Shown here: piece by piece, positions 1 to 8,085 of the stretch
Numbering within the stretch: the first letter of the stretch is position 1
How the letters are laid out: every line of letters begins with the position of its first letter
NCBI RefSeq assembly: GCF_000429045.1
Contig: NZ_KE386842.1
Span: 199,385-251,159 of the forward strand
From: Salinarimonas rosea DSM 21201
GTDB taxonomy: Bacteria > Pseudomonadota > Alphaproteobacteria > Rhizobiales > Beijerinckiaceae
Length of the DNA stretch: 51,775 nucleotides
Direction: 5' to 3'
Notes under the pieces: generated by a model
The model's database searches: none
Told to the model about the DNA's origin: nothing
What the model saw: only the letters and a program-made list of their open reading frames with translations
Position numbers and translations under genes: made by a program

Positions 1-25
1 CGGGGGAGGAGCGAGACGGCGGCCG

Positions 26-187
26 CGCTCCCGCCCCATCGGGGCGGGGACGATCCGCGGGAGCGGATCAGGGGCGGGGTCCCCCGGCGCCGACGTGGGC
101 GGTTTCGGCTGTCGCCGAACGCGCCTTCGGCGCACCCCCTCCGTCTCGTCGGCTCCGGCGCCGATCCACCTCCCCCGATGGGGGAGG
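26..187 (+). repeat. Dispersed hairpin-rich intergenic repeat, copy A
   Basis: This non-coding block shares long stretches of near-identity with the reverse complement of 33978-34142. Shared pieces in order are CGCTCCCGCCCC-(a/g)-TCGGGGCGGGGAC, CAGGGGCGGGGTC, GCGCCTTCGGCGCACC, CCCCTCCGTCTCGTCG and CGGCGCCGATCCACC, then a CCTCCCCCGATGGGGGAGG hairpin. The first 25 bases of the window repeat the GGGGGAGG-GCGAGACGGCGGCC sequence found at 181-203, so the window probably opens inside a neighbouring copy or tandem unit. It contains several self-complementary hairpins and lies just upstream of the amidohydrolase gene. Its function is unknown. Confidence 0.8.
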
Positions 188-259
188 TGCGAGACGGCGG
201 CCGATCGGCTTGGTATACCGGGCTCGCCGCACGAAGGCCGACCGAAGGACCCACGCCCG

Positions 260-1870
260 ATGCCCGCCCCCAGCCTCCTCCTCCTGAACGGCCGCGTCTT
301 CGCCGGGCGCGCGGAGGGCGTCCACGAGGCGATCGCGCTCGCGGGGAACCGCGTCGCGGCGCTCGGCACGACGCGGGAGATCGCCGCGCTCGCCGGCCCG
401 GGCACGCGCACGATCGACCTCGGCGGGCGGCTGGCGACGCCGGGGCTGATCGACGCGCACATGCATCTCCTGCCGCTCGGCCTGACCATGGTCGAGCTCG
501 ACCTGACCCCGCAGGCGGCGCCGACGCTCGACGCGCTCCTCGCCCGGGTGGCGGAGCGCGCGGCCGCCCTGCCGAAGGGCGCCTGGGTCCTGGCGCGGGG
601 CTACGACCAGGCCCGCCTCGACGTCGGCCGCCATCCGACGCGCGACGAGCTGGACCGCGCGGCGCCGGACAACCCCGCCTACATCGTGCGGGCCTGCGGC
701 CACGTCGCCATCTGCAACTCGCTGGCGCTGAGGCTCGCCGGCATCGACGAGACGAGCCGGGCGCCGCAGGGCGGGCTGATCGAGGCGGACGCGCACGGCC
801 GCCTCACCGGCCTCCTCGCGGAGACCGCCCGCGACCCGGTGCGCGCGGCGATCCCCGACCCGTCGCAGGCGGAGCTCGTCGACGCGATCGAGCGCGCCGG
901 GCGCGCCTGCCTCGGCCACGGCATCGTCGGGGTGATGGACGCGGCGGTGGGCATGCGCGCCGGCATGTCGGAGCTCGGCGCCTACGACGCGGCGCACGAA
1001 GCGGAACGGCTGCCGGTGCGCGTCTCGCAATGCCTGCTCGGCGGGCCCGGCGGCATCGCCGAGGCGGCCTACGAGGCGGGCTTCCGCCCCGGCCGGGGCG
1101 ACGCGCGGCTGAAGGCCAAGCAGGTCAAGATCTTCACCGACGGCAGCGCCGGCGGGCGCACCGCGGCCATGAGCGCGCCCTATCTCGGCGCCCCCGAGAC
1201 GCGCGGGCTCCTGTCGCTGACGGACGACGAGATGCGCGAATACACGCGTCGCTACCACGATCAGGGCTGGCAGCTCGCCGTGCACGCCATCGGCGACGCC
1301 GCCATCGAACAGACGCTGGACGCCATGGAGGCCGCGCTCGCCGCCGCGCCGGACCCGGACCGGCGCCATCGCATCGAGCATTGCGGCTTCGCCCGCCCGG
1401 ACCAGACGGCGCGCATGGTGCGGCTCGGGATCGAGCCGGTGCCGCAGCCGGTCTTCCTGCACGATTTCGGCGACCTCTACGTCGACGTCCTCGGCGAGGC
1501 GCGTGCGCTCCCCTCCTACCCGACACGGACCTGGATCGAGGCGGGGCTCCACCCCGCCGCCTCGTCGGACGCGCCGGTCTGCGCGCTGGACCCGCGCCTG
1601 TCCCTCGAGGCGATGGTCACGCGGCGCACCCGCACCGGCCGCGTGATGGACGCGCGCGAGCGGGTCTCCCCCGACACCGCGCTCGCCGCCTTCACCGAGT
1701 TCGGCGCCTTCGTCGAGAAGGAGGAGGCCACGCGCGGGCGCCTCGCGCCCGGCATGCTGGCGGACGTCGCGGTGTTCACGCAGGACTTCCTCGCCGACCC
1801 CGACGCGGTGCGCGATACGCGTTGTGCCATGACCATCGTCGACGGCGCGATCGTTCACGAGAACGGGTGA
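260..1870 (+). CDS. Metal-dependent amidohydrolase, YtcJ-like (amidohydrolase family 3)
   Basis: The 536-residue product looks like a cytoplasmic amidohydrolase of the YtcJ / N-substituted formamide deformylase group, which hydrolyse C-N bonds with a divalent metal in a TIM barrel. An N-terminal beta segment leads into the metal-binding DAHMH motif (His67 and His69). Later come AVHAIGDAA, HRIEHCGF and SSDAPV, which supply the other family histidines and the catalytic Asp. The ATG at 260 was chosen because it opens directly into the LLLLNGRVF start typical of these enzymes; the reading frame is open further upstream but runs through repeat DNA. The downstream methyltransferase gene begins 13 bp after its stop, so they may be co-transcribed. 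The substrate cannot be predicted. Confidence 0.88.
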   Translation: MPAPSLLLLNGRVFAGRAEGVHEAIALAGNRVAALGTTREIAALAGPGTRTIDLGGRLATPGLIDAHMHLLPLGLTMVELDLTPQAAPTLDALLARVAERAAALPKGAWVLARGYDQARLDVGRHPTRDELDRAAPDNPAYIVRACGHVAICNSLALRLAGIDETSRAPQGGLIEADAHGRLTGLLAETARDPVRAAIPDPSQAELVDAIERAGRACLGHGIVGVMDAAVGMRAGMSELGAYDAAHEAERLPVRVSQCLLGGPGGIAEAAYEAGFRPGRGDARLKAKQVKIFTDGSAGGRTAAMSAPYLGAPETRGLLSLTDDEMREYTRRYHDQGWQLAVHAIGDAAIEQTLDAMEAALAAAPDPDRRHRIEHCGFARPDQTARMVRLGIEPVPQPVFLHDFGDLYVDVLGEARALPSYPTRTWIEAGLHPAASSDAPVCALDPRLSLEAMVTRRTRTGRVMDARERVSPDTALAAFTEFGAFVEKEEATRGRLAPGMLADVAVFTQDFLADPDAVRDTRCAMTIVDGAIVHENG

Positions 1871-1883
1871 GGCGTCGGACGCC

Positions 1884-2675
1884 GTGCGCGAGACGATCCC
1901 GATCACGGACCCGCACGACCCGCGCATCGGCGATTACCGGGCGATCCGCGAGAAGGATCTCGTCGGGCGGGCCGGCAAGTTCGTGATCGAGGGCGAGGTG
2001 GCGCTGCGCCTCGCCGCGCGGCGCGGGCGCTTCCCGCTCGCCTCGGTGCTCCTGTCGGAGAAGCGCGCGGCGCTGGCCGCGGCGATCCCCGAAAACGTGC
2101 CCGTCCACGTCGCGCCCCAGCCCGTGCTCGAGGCGATCGCCGGCTTCCCGATCCACCGCGGCGTGCTGGCCATCGGCCTGCGCGGCGCGGAGCCCGACCC
2201 GGCGACGCTGCTCGCGGGCCTGCCGCCGCGGGCGCTCGTCGTGGCGCTGATCGGGCTGACCAACCACGACAACGTCGGCGGCATCTTCCGCAACGCCGCC
2301 GCCTTCGGCGCCGACGCCGTGATCCTCGACGCCGAGACCTGCGACCCGCTCTACAGGAAGGCGATCCGCGTCTCCGCCGGCGGCGCGCTCCTCGTGCCCT
2401 TCGCCCGCGCGGGCGGACCGCTCGAGACCGTCTCGACGCTCGAGGAGGCGGGCTTCACGCCGCTCGCGCTCTCGCCGCGCGGGGAGGAGACGTTCGCCAC
2501 GCTGGCCCGGCCGCGGCGCGCGGCGCTGGTGCTCGGCGCGGAGGGCCCGGGCCTGCCGGACGCGGTGCTCTCCCGCGCGCGCACGCTGCGCATCCCGATG
2601 GCGGGCGATTTCGACAGCCTCAACGTCGCGGTCACGAGCGGCATCGCGCTGCACGCCCTGGCGGGCGGCGGCTGA
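1884..2675 (+). CDS. SPOUT-family (TrmH/SpoU) RNA 2'-O-methyltransferase
   Basis: The 263-residue product is a predicted SAM-dependent RNA ribose methyltransferase. All three SPOUT motifs are visible: motif 1 NHDNVGGIFRNAAAFG with the catalytic-type Asn and Arg, motif 2 VLGAEGPGLP, and motif 3 IPMAGDFDSLNVAVTSGIALH-like with the SLNV signature, which together form the trefoil knot binding SAM. The N-terminal ~100 residues resemble the SpoU substrate-binding domain. The start is a GTG 13 bp after the upstream amidohydrolase stop. The RNA target (tRNA or 23S rRNA) cannot be told from sequence alone; the length and motif 3 favour the rRNA/tRNA TrmH-type group over TrmL. Confidence 0.88.
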   Translation: MRETIPITDPHDPRIGDYRAIREKDLVGRAGKFVIEGEVALRLAARRGRFPLASVLLSEKRAALAAAIPENVPVHVAPQPVLEAIAGFPIHRGVLAIGLRGAEPDPATLLAGLPPRALVVALIGLTNHDNVGGIFRNAAAFGADAVILDAETCDPLYRKAIRVSAGGALLVPFARAGGPLETVSTLEEAGFTPLALSPRGEETFATLARPRRAALVLGAEGPGLPDAVLSRARTLRIPMAGDFDSLNVAVTSGIALHALAGGG

Positions 2676-3042
2676 AGAGGTCCGTCGGGGCACATCTCGC
2701 CGCCGGGGTCGCCGTCTTCGGCTCGAATGCAACCTGAATTCACCCTTGGTTGGAGTGCTCGACGCCTCAAGGATGGCGAGTAGGTATATTTGCTTAAGTA
2801 ATTATTCAGATGAATCCGTTAGAAATTAACTTGTCCTCCCCGGAGGCGTAGCAGCGCGGCGCGCGAAACACGCTCACGGAACGAGGATCGTCATGGTACG
2901 GCTTTCCCGTGACTGAGCTCGCGTTACGGCAACTCCCGGTCTCGAGGTCCCGGCTTCGGCACGGGCCGGGAGCGCCCTCGCCGGCCCGCGGACGACCGCG
3001 GGCCCCTTGATCTGCATTCCAGACGCGATGGAGTTCCCCCCG
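2676..3042 (+). promoter_or_regulatory. Intergenic region with AT-rich block upstream of a chemoreceptor gene
   Basis: This 367-bp gap has no convincing gene. Within it, about 2770-2835 is markedly AT-rich against the surrounding DNA (TATATTTGCTTAAGTAATTA and AGAAATTAAC), the usual look of a promoter region in so GC-rich a genome. A short CCTCCCCGGAGG palindrome follows. I cannot assign sigma-factor boxes with confidence. A similar AT-rich stretch precedes the second chemoreceptor gene (about 27415-27500). Confidence 0.45.
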
Positions 3043-4530
3043 ATGCTCGCTCTCAAGACCATGCGTTTCTCGTCGCAGGCGGGCGATGTCGGCCTCGATG
3101 CCCGCTTCGTCCTCGACGGCCTGCCGGACGCGGTGATGCTCTGCGAGGTGCCGAGCTTCGAGATCGTCTACGCCAACGAGGCCTCCCGCAAGCTCCTGCG
3201 CGCCATCGCCCACGAGCTCGACATCGACGTGGAGCGCATCGTCGGTACCTCGATCGACGTGTTTCACAAGCGCCCGGAGCACCAGCGCGCGCTCCTGTCG
3301 GACCCGCGGCGCCTGCCGCACACGGCCGACATCAAGCTCGGGCGCGAGCGCCTGTCGCTCAACATCGCCCCGGTCTTCGACGCACGCGGCCGCTACACGC
3401 ACGCCTCGCTGACCTGGAACGTCACGACCAAGGCACTCGAGAAGGAAGCGGAGACGCAGCGCCTGCTGCAGATGATCGACGAGATGCCGATCGCGGTGAT
3501 GACCTGCGACCCGGTCGACTTCAAGATCAACTACCTGAACAAGACCAGCCGCGAGACGCTGAAGCGGATCGAGCAGCATCTGCCGATCAAGGTCGACGAG
3601 ATGATGGGCTCGACCGTCGACGTGTTCCACAAGAACCCGAGCCATCAGCACGGCATCCTGCGCGACCCCTCCCGCCTGCCGATGAACTCCAATATCCGCG
3701 TCGGCCCGGAGACGCTCAACCTCAAGGTCAGCGCCATGCGCGATGCGCAGGGCGCCTATATCGGCCCGATGGTCTCCTGGTCGATCGTCACCGACAACGT
3801 GCGCCTCGCAGCCGGCGTGACGCACACGGTCGATCAGCTGTCGGCGTCCTCGGCCACCATGGCGCAGTCGGCGTCGGGCATGGCGGAGACCGCCGAGCGG
3901 GCGCAGGCGATGGCGGCCTCGGTGTCCGCGGCGACCGAGGAGCTCGCCGCGTCGATCGGCGAGATCGCGACGCAGGTGGCGACCGCCACCGAGCTCGCCC
4001 GCGACGCCACCACCCAGTCGACCGGCGCGGACGGCATGGTCAAGCGCCTGGCGGAGGCAGCGGCGGCGATCGGCGGCATCACCGAGGTGATCCAGTCCAT
4101 CGCGGCCCAGACCAACCTGCTCGCGCTCAACGCCACGATCGAGGCCGCACGCGCCGGCGAGGCGGGCCGCGGCTTCGCGGTGGTCGCCGCCGAGGTGAAG
4201 GCCCTCGCCACCCAGACGGCCAAGGCGACCGACGAGATCAAGGAGCGGATCGCCGGCATCCAGTCGATGACCGGCGACACGGTCGAGGTCATCGCCTCGG
4301 TCCGCTCCCAGATCGCGACGCTGAGCGAGACGTCCGACCAGATCGCCGCCGCGGTGGAGCAGCAGTCCGTCGCCGTGCGCGAGATCACCACCAACATGAC
4401 CGGCGTCTCCGACGCCGCCGCCGACACCGGCCGCGCCGCCGCCTCGCTGAGCAGCGTCTCGAGCGATCTCGACAGCCAGACGGCCCAGCTCTCCTCCGAG
4501 GTGCAGAGCTTCATCACCAAGTCGCGGTGA
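3043..4530 (+). CDS. Soluble methyl-accepting chemotaxis protein with tandem PAS domains
   Basis: The product (495 residues from this ATG) is a cytoplasmic chemoreceptor: no transmembrane segment is visible. It starts with two consecutive PAS domains (about residues 15-130 and 135-250) that are clearly duplicates, each with a VFHK-x-P-x-HQ segment followed by DP-x-RLP. The C-terminal half is the antiparallel MCP signalling coiled coil, with the conserved tip [20 protein letters not shown] that contacts CheW and CheA. The start at 3043 has GGAG nine bases upstream; an ATG at 3028 and a TTG at 3007 are in-frame alternatives. It probably senses an intracellular or redox signal; the PAS ligand is unknown. 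Confidence 0.9.
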   Translation: MLALKTMRFSSQAGDVGLDARFVLDGLPDAVMLCEVPSFEIVYANEASRKLLRAIAHELDIDVERIVGTSIDVFHKRPEHQRALLSDPRRLPHTADIKLGRERLSLNIAPVFDARGRYTHASLTWNVTTKALEKEAETQRLLQMIDEMPIAVMTCDPVDFKINYLNKTSRETLKRIEQHLPIKVDEMMGSTVDVFHKNPSHQHGILRDPSRLPMNSNIRVGPETLNLKVSAMRDAQGAYIGPMVSWSIVTDNVRLAAGVTHTVDQLSASSATMAQSASGMAETAERAQAMAASVSAATEELAASIGEIATQVATATELARDATTQSTGADGMVKRLAEAAAAIGGITEVIQSIAAQTNLLALNATIEAARAGEAGRGFAVVAAEVKALATQTAKATDEIKERIAGIQSMTGDTVEVIASVRSQIATLSETSDQIAAAVEQQSVAVREITTNMTGVSDAAADTGRAAASLSSVSSDLDSQTAQLSSEVQSFITKSR

Positions 4531-4603
4531 GCGCGAGGGGCCCGCGGGACGGCCTGCGCGGCGTCCCCCGCCCCCTCGGCGGCCTCCGTCCCCGCTCCCC
4601 GTT

Positions 4604-4629
4604 CCCCGCTCCCAGTTTCCCGAGCGGGG
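4604..4629. terminator. Hairpin between convergent genes, possible bidirectional terminator
   Basis: An 8-bp perfect stem (CCCCGCTC / GAGCGGGG) with a 10-base loop lies between the chemoreceptor stop and the stop of the oppositely oriented PQQ dehydrogenase. There is no long T-tract, so intrinsic termination is uncertain. Confidence 0.35.
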
Positions 4630-4645
4630 CGATGTCCCGGGCGAC

Positions 4646-6889
4646 CTACTCGCCGAGCCGGTAGGCCACGACCTGGTCGGCCACCTGGTCCTTGAGGATC
4701 GGGTTGCCGCCCACCGCGAAGACGACGTAGTCCGTCCCCTCGTGGGTGAACACCGCCGGAATCGAGACCGCCGGCGCATCGACGCGGTCCGACCAGATCT
4801 CCGCGCCCGTCGCGGCGTCGAGCGCGCGCACGCGGGCGTCCATCGAGGCCCCGATGAAGACGACGCCGCCGGCGGTGACCACCGGCCCGCCCAGCGTCGG
4901 CGTGCCCCAGTCGCGCAGCCCGTAGAAGCCCCAGTACTGGCCCATGCCGAAGGGCACCTCGTAGAGGCGCTCTCCCGTGCGCAGGTCGATCGCGGTGAAG
5001 GTGCCGAACGGCGGCTCCCAGCACGGGATGCCCGCCCAGTTGCTCCAGTCGGTCAGCAGGAAGCCGTAGGGCGAGCCCTCCTGGGGATAGTAGCCCTCCT
5101 CCGCGCCCGAGCCGCCGGCGATGCGCTCGTATTCCTCGCGCGGGATCAGCCTTATCGTCTGCACGACGCGCATCGCGTTGACGTAGAGGACGTCGTTGCG
5201 CGGATCCACGGCGACGCCGCCCCAGTTCGTCGCCCCGGCCGTCCCCGGGTACATCAGCGTCCCCTGCTCGGACGGCGGCGTGAAGATCCCCTCGTACCGG
5301 TACTGCTCGCGCTCGCGGGAGCATTGGCCGAGGCTCATCGCGTCCGCGAGCCACCACACCTCGGGCAGGTCGAGCGCGTCGCTGAGCGGCGCCGGCACGG
5401 TCGCGAAGGGCTGCGTGCCCGCGGCGACCTCGCCGGACGCGTTGCTGGGCGGCACCGTGCGCTCCTCGACCGGAAACAGCGGCTCGCCGGTGCGGCGATC
5501 GAGCACGAACAGGAAGCCCTGCTTCGTGGCCTGCACGAGCGCGGGGATCGTCTCGCCGCCCCGCTCGATGTCGACGAGGGTCGGCGCCGAGGGCGTGTCG
5601 TAGTCCCAGATGTCGTGGCGGACGTGCTGGAAGCTCCAGGCGATCTCGCCGGTCGCGACGTCGATCGCCGTCACGGAGGTCGCGAGCGGAACCGGGTCGG
5701 TGCGATCGCCGCCCCAGTAGTTCGGGCTCGGCGAGGAGACCGGCGCGTAGACGAGGCCGAGCTCGGGATCGACGGACATCGCCGTCCAGATGTTGGCCGT
5801 TCCCGTCCGCTCGATCATCGCCTCGGGAATGAACGCGGTCTCCCAGAGCAGCTCGCCGGTGCGCGCGTCGACGGCCAGCAGGTTCCCCGGGGGCGCGACG
5901 CTGTACTCCCAGTCCTTGCCGGCCCAGCCGAGCAGCAGAGTGTCGCCGACGACGGTGGGCGGCTGCAGGAGCGAGAACGGGAACTCGTCGTTCACGTCGT
6001 TCCACTGGTTGACGTTCAAGACGCCGCCCTCGCCGAAATCGGCGCAGGGCGTGCCGTCATCGGCATCGACCGCGTGCAGCGTGGCGTCCATCGTGCCGAT
6101 GTAGACGCGCTTCTCGCAGGTCCCCTGCCCGCCGCTCTCCCAATAGGCGACGCCGCGGTTCTTCAAGGCGGGCTGCGTCAGCGCCTCCAGGGTGGAGCGC
6201 GTGTCGTAGCTCCAGATTTCCGACCCCGTCGCCGGGTCGAGCGCGATGATCCGGTAGAACGGCGTGCCGAGATAGAGCGTCTCGTTGGCGTAGACCGGCG
6301 TCGCCGACCACACGGTCGCCGGCAGCTCGCCGGAGCCGTCGGAGACGTCGCCGGTGCGGTATTCCCAGGCCCGCTCGAGCCGTCCGATGCTCTGCGGCGT
6401 GAAGCTCTCGACGTCGGCGAACTTCCGCGAGGCCAGATCCCCGTGGAAGGAGCGCCAGGCGGGCTGCTCGGCACGGGCCTGGAACGCACTGGCCGGGAGC
6501 GCGAGGAGCGATCCCGCGGCGAGCGAGGCGAGGAGGCCGAGGCGCGTCAGGGGAGCCTTGGAAGAGGCGGGCAGCACGCGCGCGACGACGAGCCCGCCGA
6601 ACGCCACGATCATGGCCACGGCGAAGGCGTCCTGCATCAGGAACCAGGCGGCGAGCGCCGTGAGCAGCGCGCCGATCGCGAGGAGGACGTCGAGCGCGAC
6701 GAGAAGGCCCGCGCGCATCGGCGCGAGCAGGGCGAGCAGCGCACCGGCGGCGACAGCGCAGGCGCCGACGAGGGCGAGCAACGCGCCGAGCGTCCCGTCG
6801 ACGCCGGTCCGCGAGCCGAAATACGCCACGCCCGCGAGCGCCGCGCCGACGAGGGCGGGAACGAGTACCAGAGCGTAGCGGGTGCGCAT
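4646..6889 (-). CDS. Membrane-bound PQQ-dependent dehydrogenase (quinoprotein)
   Basis: The 747-residue product starts with about 135 residues of hydrophobic segments (roughly four or five membrane helices), like the membrane anchor of Gcd-type glucose and QuiA-type quinate dehydrogenases. The rest is a PQQ beta-propeller with repeated W-motif blades, for example LDPATGSEIWSYDTR, VDARTGELLWE, IDVATGEIAWSFQ, LDRRTGEPLFPV and LDAATGAEIWS. It would oxidise an alcohol, sugar or cyclitol in the periplasm and pass electrons to ubiquinone. There is no CxxCH haem c motif, so it is not a quinohaemoprotein. No pqq biosynthesis genes are nearby. The substrate is not predictable. Confidence 0.87.
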   Translation of the reverse strand: MRTRYALVLVPALVGAALAGVAYFGSRTGVDGTLGALLALVGACAVAAGALLALLAPMRAGLLVALDVLLAIGALLTALAAWFLMQDAFAVAMIVAFGGLVVARVLPASSKAPLTRLGLLASLAAGSLLALPASAFQARAEQPAWRSFHGDLASRKFADVESFTPQSIGRLERAWEYRTGDVSDGSGELPATVWSATPVYANETLYLGTPFYRIIALDPATGSEIWSYDTRSTLEALTQPALKNRGVAYWESGGQGTCEKRVYIGTMDATLHAVDADDGTPCADFGEGGVLNVNQWNDVNDEFPFSLLQPPTVVGDTLLLGWAGKDWEYSVAPPGNLLAVDARTGELLWETAFIPEAMIERTGTANIWTAMSVDPELGLVYAPVSSPSPNYWGGDRTDPVPLATSVTAIDVATGEIAWSFQHVRHDIWDYDTPSAPTLVDIERGGETIPALVQATKQGFLFVLDRRTGEPLFPVEERTVPPSNASGEVAAGTQPFATVPAPLSDALDLPEVWWLADAMSLGQCSREREQYRYEGIFTPPSEQGTLMYPGTAGATNWGGVAVDPRNDVLYVNAMRVVQTIRLIPREEYERIAGGSGAEEGYYPQEGSPYGFLLTDWSNWAGIPCWEPPFGTFTAIDLRTGERLYEVPFGMGQYWGFYGLRDWGTPTLGGPVVTAGGVVFIGASMDARVRALDAATGAEIWSDRVDAPAVSIPAVFTHEGTDYVVFAVGGNPILKDQVADQVVAYRLGE

Positions 6890-6991
6890 CCGAGCCTCTC
6901 GAAAGTGGAGAAACTCGGCAACGCACCAGCACAGGAAGAGTTTCCCTCCCGGCCGGCGCTCAGCCCCGTCTCGGCGCCTCGCCCGGAGGCG

Positions 6992-7900
6992 TCACGGCCG
7001 ATCCTCCGGCATGAAGTCGCCGCGCGCCGCCTTCACCTCCCGCACGAGGAAGTCCATCGTCGCTCGGATGCGGGCGATGTCCTTGAGGTCGGCGTGGACG
7101 ATGAGCCAGTAGGAGCGCGAGAAGCTGGTCTTCTCCGGCAGGATCTGGACGAGGCGCGGGTCCTGCGCGGCGACGTAGTAGGGCAGCACGCACACGCCCG
7201 CCCCCGCCAGCGCCGCCTGCATCTGGGTGACGAGGGAGGACGACGCGATCTTGGCCCGCAGGCCCTTGTTGACCTCGTCGAGGTAATCGAGCTCGGGGGT
7301 GAAGATCAGGTCGTCGATGTAGCCGATGACCGGGTGGTCCTGGAGATCCTCGGGCGTCTCGATCGGCTTCGCCCGGTCGAGGTAGTCCCGGGTGGCGAAG
7401 ACGCCGAGCTTGTAGTCGGTCAGGCGCCGCGCGACGATCTTCCCCTCCTTGGGCGGGGCCAGCGAGATCGCGATGTCGGCCTCGCGCTTCGAGAGCGAGA
7501 GCAGCCGCGGCATGGCGACGATCTGCAGCTCGAGGTCCGGGTACTGCTTGGCGAGGTCGGCCGTACGCGGGGCGAGGAACATGGTGCCGAAGCCGTCCGG
7601 CGCGCCGATGCGCACGGTGCCCGACAGCGCCAGGTCCGCCCCGCCGATCTCGGAGGAGACCGCGAGCGCCTGCGTCTCGATCGCCTCCGCCTTGGCGAGC
7701 AGCCGCTCGCCGTGCTCGGTCAGGGCGTAGCCCTGCGGGCGGCGCTCGAACAGCTTCGCCTTCAGCGCGTCCTCGAGCGCGGTGATCCGGCGCGAGACCG
7801 TGGCGTGGTCGGCGCCGAGCCGCCGCGCGGCGACGGTGAGACGGCCGACCCGCGCCACCGCGAGAAAGAAGCGCAGGTCGTCCCAATCGAAGCGACTCAT
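6992..7900 (-). CDS. LysR-family transcriptional regulator
   Basis: The 302-residue product has the LysR winged helix-turn-helix at its N-terminus (about residues 5-65, with DDLRFFLAVARVGRLTVAARR and HATVSRRITALEDALKAKLF) and a periplasmic-binding-protein-like effector domain after it. The frame is open upstream to 8071, but the ATG at 7900 is chosen because it gives MSRFDWDDLRFF, the standard family start; the extra 57 upstream codons have no family resemblance. It is divergent from the methylmalonate-semialdehyde dehydrogenase gene with 185 bp between, the classic arrangement of a LysR regulator and its target. The effector is unknown. Confidence 0.9.
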   Translation of the reverse strand: MSRFDWDDLRFFLAVARVGRLTVAARRLGADHATVSRRITALEDALKAKLFERRPQGYALTEHGERLLAKAEAIETQALAVSSEIGGADLALSGTVRIGAPDGFGTMFLAPRTADLAKQYPDLELQIVAMPRLLSLSKREADIAISLAPPKEGKIVARRLTDYKLGVFATRDYLDRAKPIETPEDLQDHPVIGYIDDLIFTPELDYLDEVNKGLRAKIASSSLVTQMQAALAGAGVCVLPYYVAAQDPRLVQILPEKTSFSRSYWLIVHADLKDIARIRATMDFLVREVKAARGDFMPEDRP

Positions 7901-8031
7901 GTTAGACTCCACCAGGCACCGGTCTCGAGCGGGACTCCCGGCGGGACGCACGGCCCCGTCCGCGGACGTTTCCCCCAGGGTGAGCACGCGTGCAGTTTCG
8001 CACGTGACGGCTTCGATTTCTCCTATAGCTG

Positions 8032-8044
8032 TGCAAATATCGCA
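8032..8044. promoter_or_regulatory. Candidate LysR box (T-N11-A dyad)
   Basis: TGCAAATATCGCA fits the T-N11-A consensus with TGC/GCA ends in dyad symmetry. It lies about 42 bp upstream of the dehydrogenase ATG, in the only AT-rich part of the divergent intergenic region, next to TATAGC at 8024-8029. This is a sequence match only. Confidence 0.4.
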
Positions 8045-8085
8045 AATGCTAACCGTATGCCGCGAGAGCAAGGGAGGCGTGCAAC

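Noticed and set aside
26-187. The repeat block at the window start as a CRISPR array or a tRNA gene.
   Set aside because: There are no evenly spaced direct repeats with unique spacers, and no tRNA cloverleaf or T-loop sequence; the match is to one inverted copy elsewhere.
4646-6889. Quinohaemoprotein alcohol dehydrogenase.
   Set aside because: No CxxCH haem motif is present, and the N-terminal multi-helix anchor fits the membrane glucose/quinate dehydrogenase group.
7901-8071. A 57-residue N-terminal extension of the LysR protein.
   Set aside because: The extension has no family similarity, and the ATG at 7900 gives the standard LysR start; the extra frame covers the promoter region.
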